A stretch of DNA of 6,883 bases from Thermoleophilia bacterium (lineage in GTDB: Bacteria > Actinomycetota > Thermoleophilia > RBG-16-64-13). The stretch's first letter is position 1; the number at the start of each line of letters is the position of its first letter. Position numbers and translations under genes: made by a program. The notes under the pieces were generated by a model. The model was not told the origin of the DNA. It ran no database searches and saw only the letters and a program-made list of their open reading frames with translations. The stretch is taken from NCBI GenBank assembly GCA_016929985.1, contig JAFGIH010000163.1:1-6883 (forward strand), written 5' to 3'. Shown here piece by piece: positions 6,339 through 6,883 of this stretch.

Positions 6339-6883
6339 ATGACTCAGATCCTCATGCGTACGCTCAAACACAGGGCCGTCCGGCTGACCGCCGCCTCCCT
6401 GTTGCTCTTTGGCCTCACATTCTTCTTCGCCTTCGCATCGACTGCCCTCGCCTGGGACGACTGCCCCTTCGGCGAGGTCGACTGCGTCTACCCCGGGGAC
6501 TGTTCTCGCTACGTGGACACCAACGGGGACGGCATCTGCGACCGCTCACAGCCCGAGCCGACGACGGCGGCCGCCGAGGCGACCGAGACTGTGGTCGCCA
6601 ACGTGGACGAGACCGTCACCGGAACGGCCGATACCGGCATGGCGGCCGACGCCTCGACCGATACCGACACCGCGTCCGGCGAAGTCGTCGCTGCCACCGG
6701 CGACGAGGACGGGGGCGGCGGCAGACGCCGCGGCGAGGAGACCACCACCGACGGCGTCGAGCAGACGAGCCCTACCACCATCCCCACCAACGGCGGGGCG
6801 GACGCCTCCACCTCAGACACGGACACCGGCGACGCAGCCGTCGCTGCCATCGGCGAGAGCGGCACGGGCGGTAACGGCGGCAG
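6339..6883 (+). CDS. Secreted Cys/DxNxDG-motif protein with repetitive Thr/Asp/Gly region (3' partial)
   Basis: The frame is open from ATG 6339 to the window end (181 codons) and is not closed. Residues 1-38 form an export signal: basic N-region (R7, K10, R12, R15), hydrophobic core 18-33 and a signal peptidase I site, ALA (36-38). The mature start holds Cys 42, 49, 55 and 67 with a YPG turn (51-53) and DTNGDGICD (60-68), an EF-hand-like DxNxDGxxD loop containing the last Cys, then SQPEP. I recall similar Cys/DGICD modules near the N-terminus of exported or membrane redox proteins of anaerobes, so metal or redox binding is a guess. From about 75 onward the chain is low-complexity, rich in T, D, A and G, with a repeat. 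The codons mostly end in G or C, supporting this frame over the Arg-rich overlapping one. The ribosome site is weak (AGAAAG, 6324-6329). Met6 (6354) is an alternative start. Confidence 0.72.
   Translation, partial: MTQILMRTLKHRAVRLTAASLLLFGLTFFFAFASTALAWDDCPFGEVDCVYPGDCSRYVDTNGDGICDRSQPEPTTAAAEATETVVANVDETVTGTADTGMAADASTDTDTASGEVVAATGDEDGGGGRRRGEETTTDGVEQTSPTTIPTNGGADASTSDTDTGDAAVAAIGESGTGGNGG
6645..6883 (+). repeat. Imperfect 153-base (51-codon) direct repeat within the secreted protein gene
   Basis: Copy one starts at 6645 and copy two at 6798, cut by the window end. Both open with an ADAST peptide and keep register through TCGTCGCTGCC-like sequence (6684 and 6837, again 153 apart) to VAAxG, followed by a Gly-rich end. 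Copy two then gains two codons before a shared GGCGGCAG. The multiple of three keeps the reading frame. More copies may lie beyond the window. Confidence 0.55.

Noticed and set aside
6278..6874. A 198-codon plus-strand frame and a minus-strand frame at 6509-6865 over the exported-protein gene
   Set aside because: The plus frame is almost pure Arg/His/Gly and the minus frame is Val/Ser/Pro low complexity. The third frame from 6339 has a signal peptide, G/C-ending codons and a conserved-looking Cys motif.
1..6883. CRISPR arrays, insertion sequences, phage genes, rRNA
   Set aside because: No regularly spaced repeats, transposase or integrase motifs, or rRNA segments were seen on either strand.

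Overview
The window is GC-rich chromosomal DNA with Shine-Dalgarno-led, tightly packed genes and a tRNA-Lys gene that does not encode its 3' CCA. This suggests a high-GC bacterium. An anaerobic actinobacterium (Coriobacteriia-like) is my best guess, from the gene mix and from the cysteine/DxNxDG motif of the last gene, but the sequence does not prove it.

Bases 2-2599 hold a Liv-type (branched-chain amino acid family, HAAT) ABC importer. It begins with the C-terminal end of a LivH-like permease that reads in frame, through a Pro/Gly-rich linker, into a complete LivM-like permease, so the two subunits appear fused. The ATPases LivG (1126-1902) and LivF (GTG start at 1892) follow with 4-base and 11-base overlaps. 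No periplasmic or lipoprotein solute-binding gene is present, so it would have to lie outside the window.

Bases 2622-6005 hold three more genes on the same strand. They are a SnoaL/NTF2-like protein 22 bases after livF, a second NTF2-like protein resembling the DUF8021 family, and a 493-residue MaoC/FAS1-dehydratase-like double-hotdog protein. A stem-loop separates the first two, and a 190-base leader with a possible 12-codon micro-ORF precedes the third. I infer a substrate-uptake and processing module in which a carboxylate-type compound enters through the Liv transporter and is acted on, perhaps as a CoA thioester, by hydratase/dehydratase-type enzymes. The substrate cannot be read from the sequence.

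Bases 6041-6063 form a strong terminator whose long T tract lies on the minus strand. It ends the tRNA-Lys(UUU) gene at 6070-6142 (minus), which has a clear sigma70-type promoter at 6156-6184, and it probably also stops transcription arriving from the dehydratase gene. Beyond a 196-base gap, a divergent plus-strand gene starts at 6339 and runs off the window. It encodes an exported protein with a signal peptide, four cysteines, a calcium-loop-like motif and a repetitive Thr/Asp/Gly-rich region built partly on a 153-base repeat.
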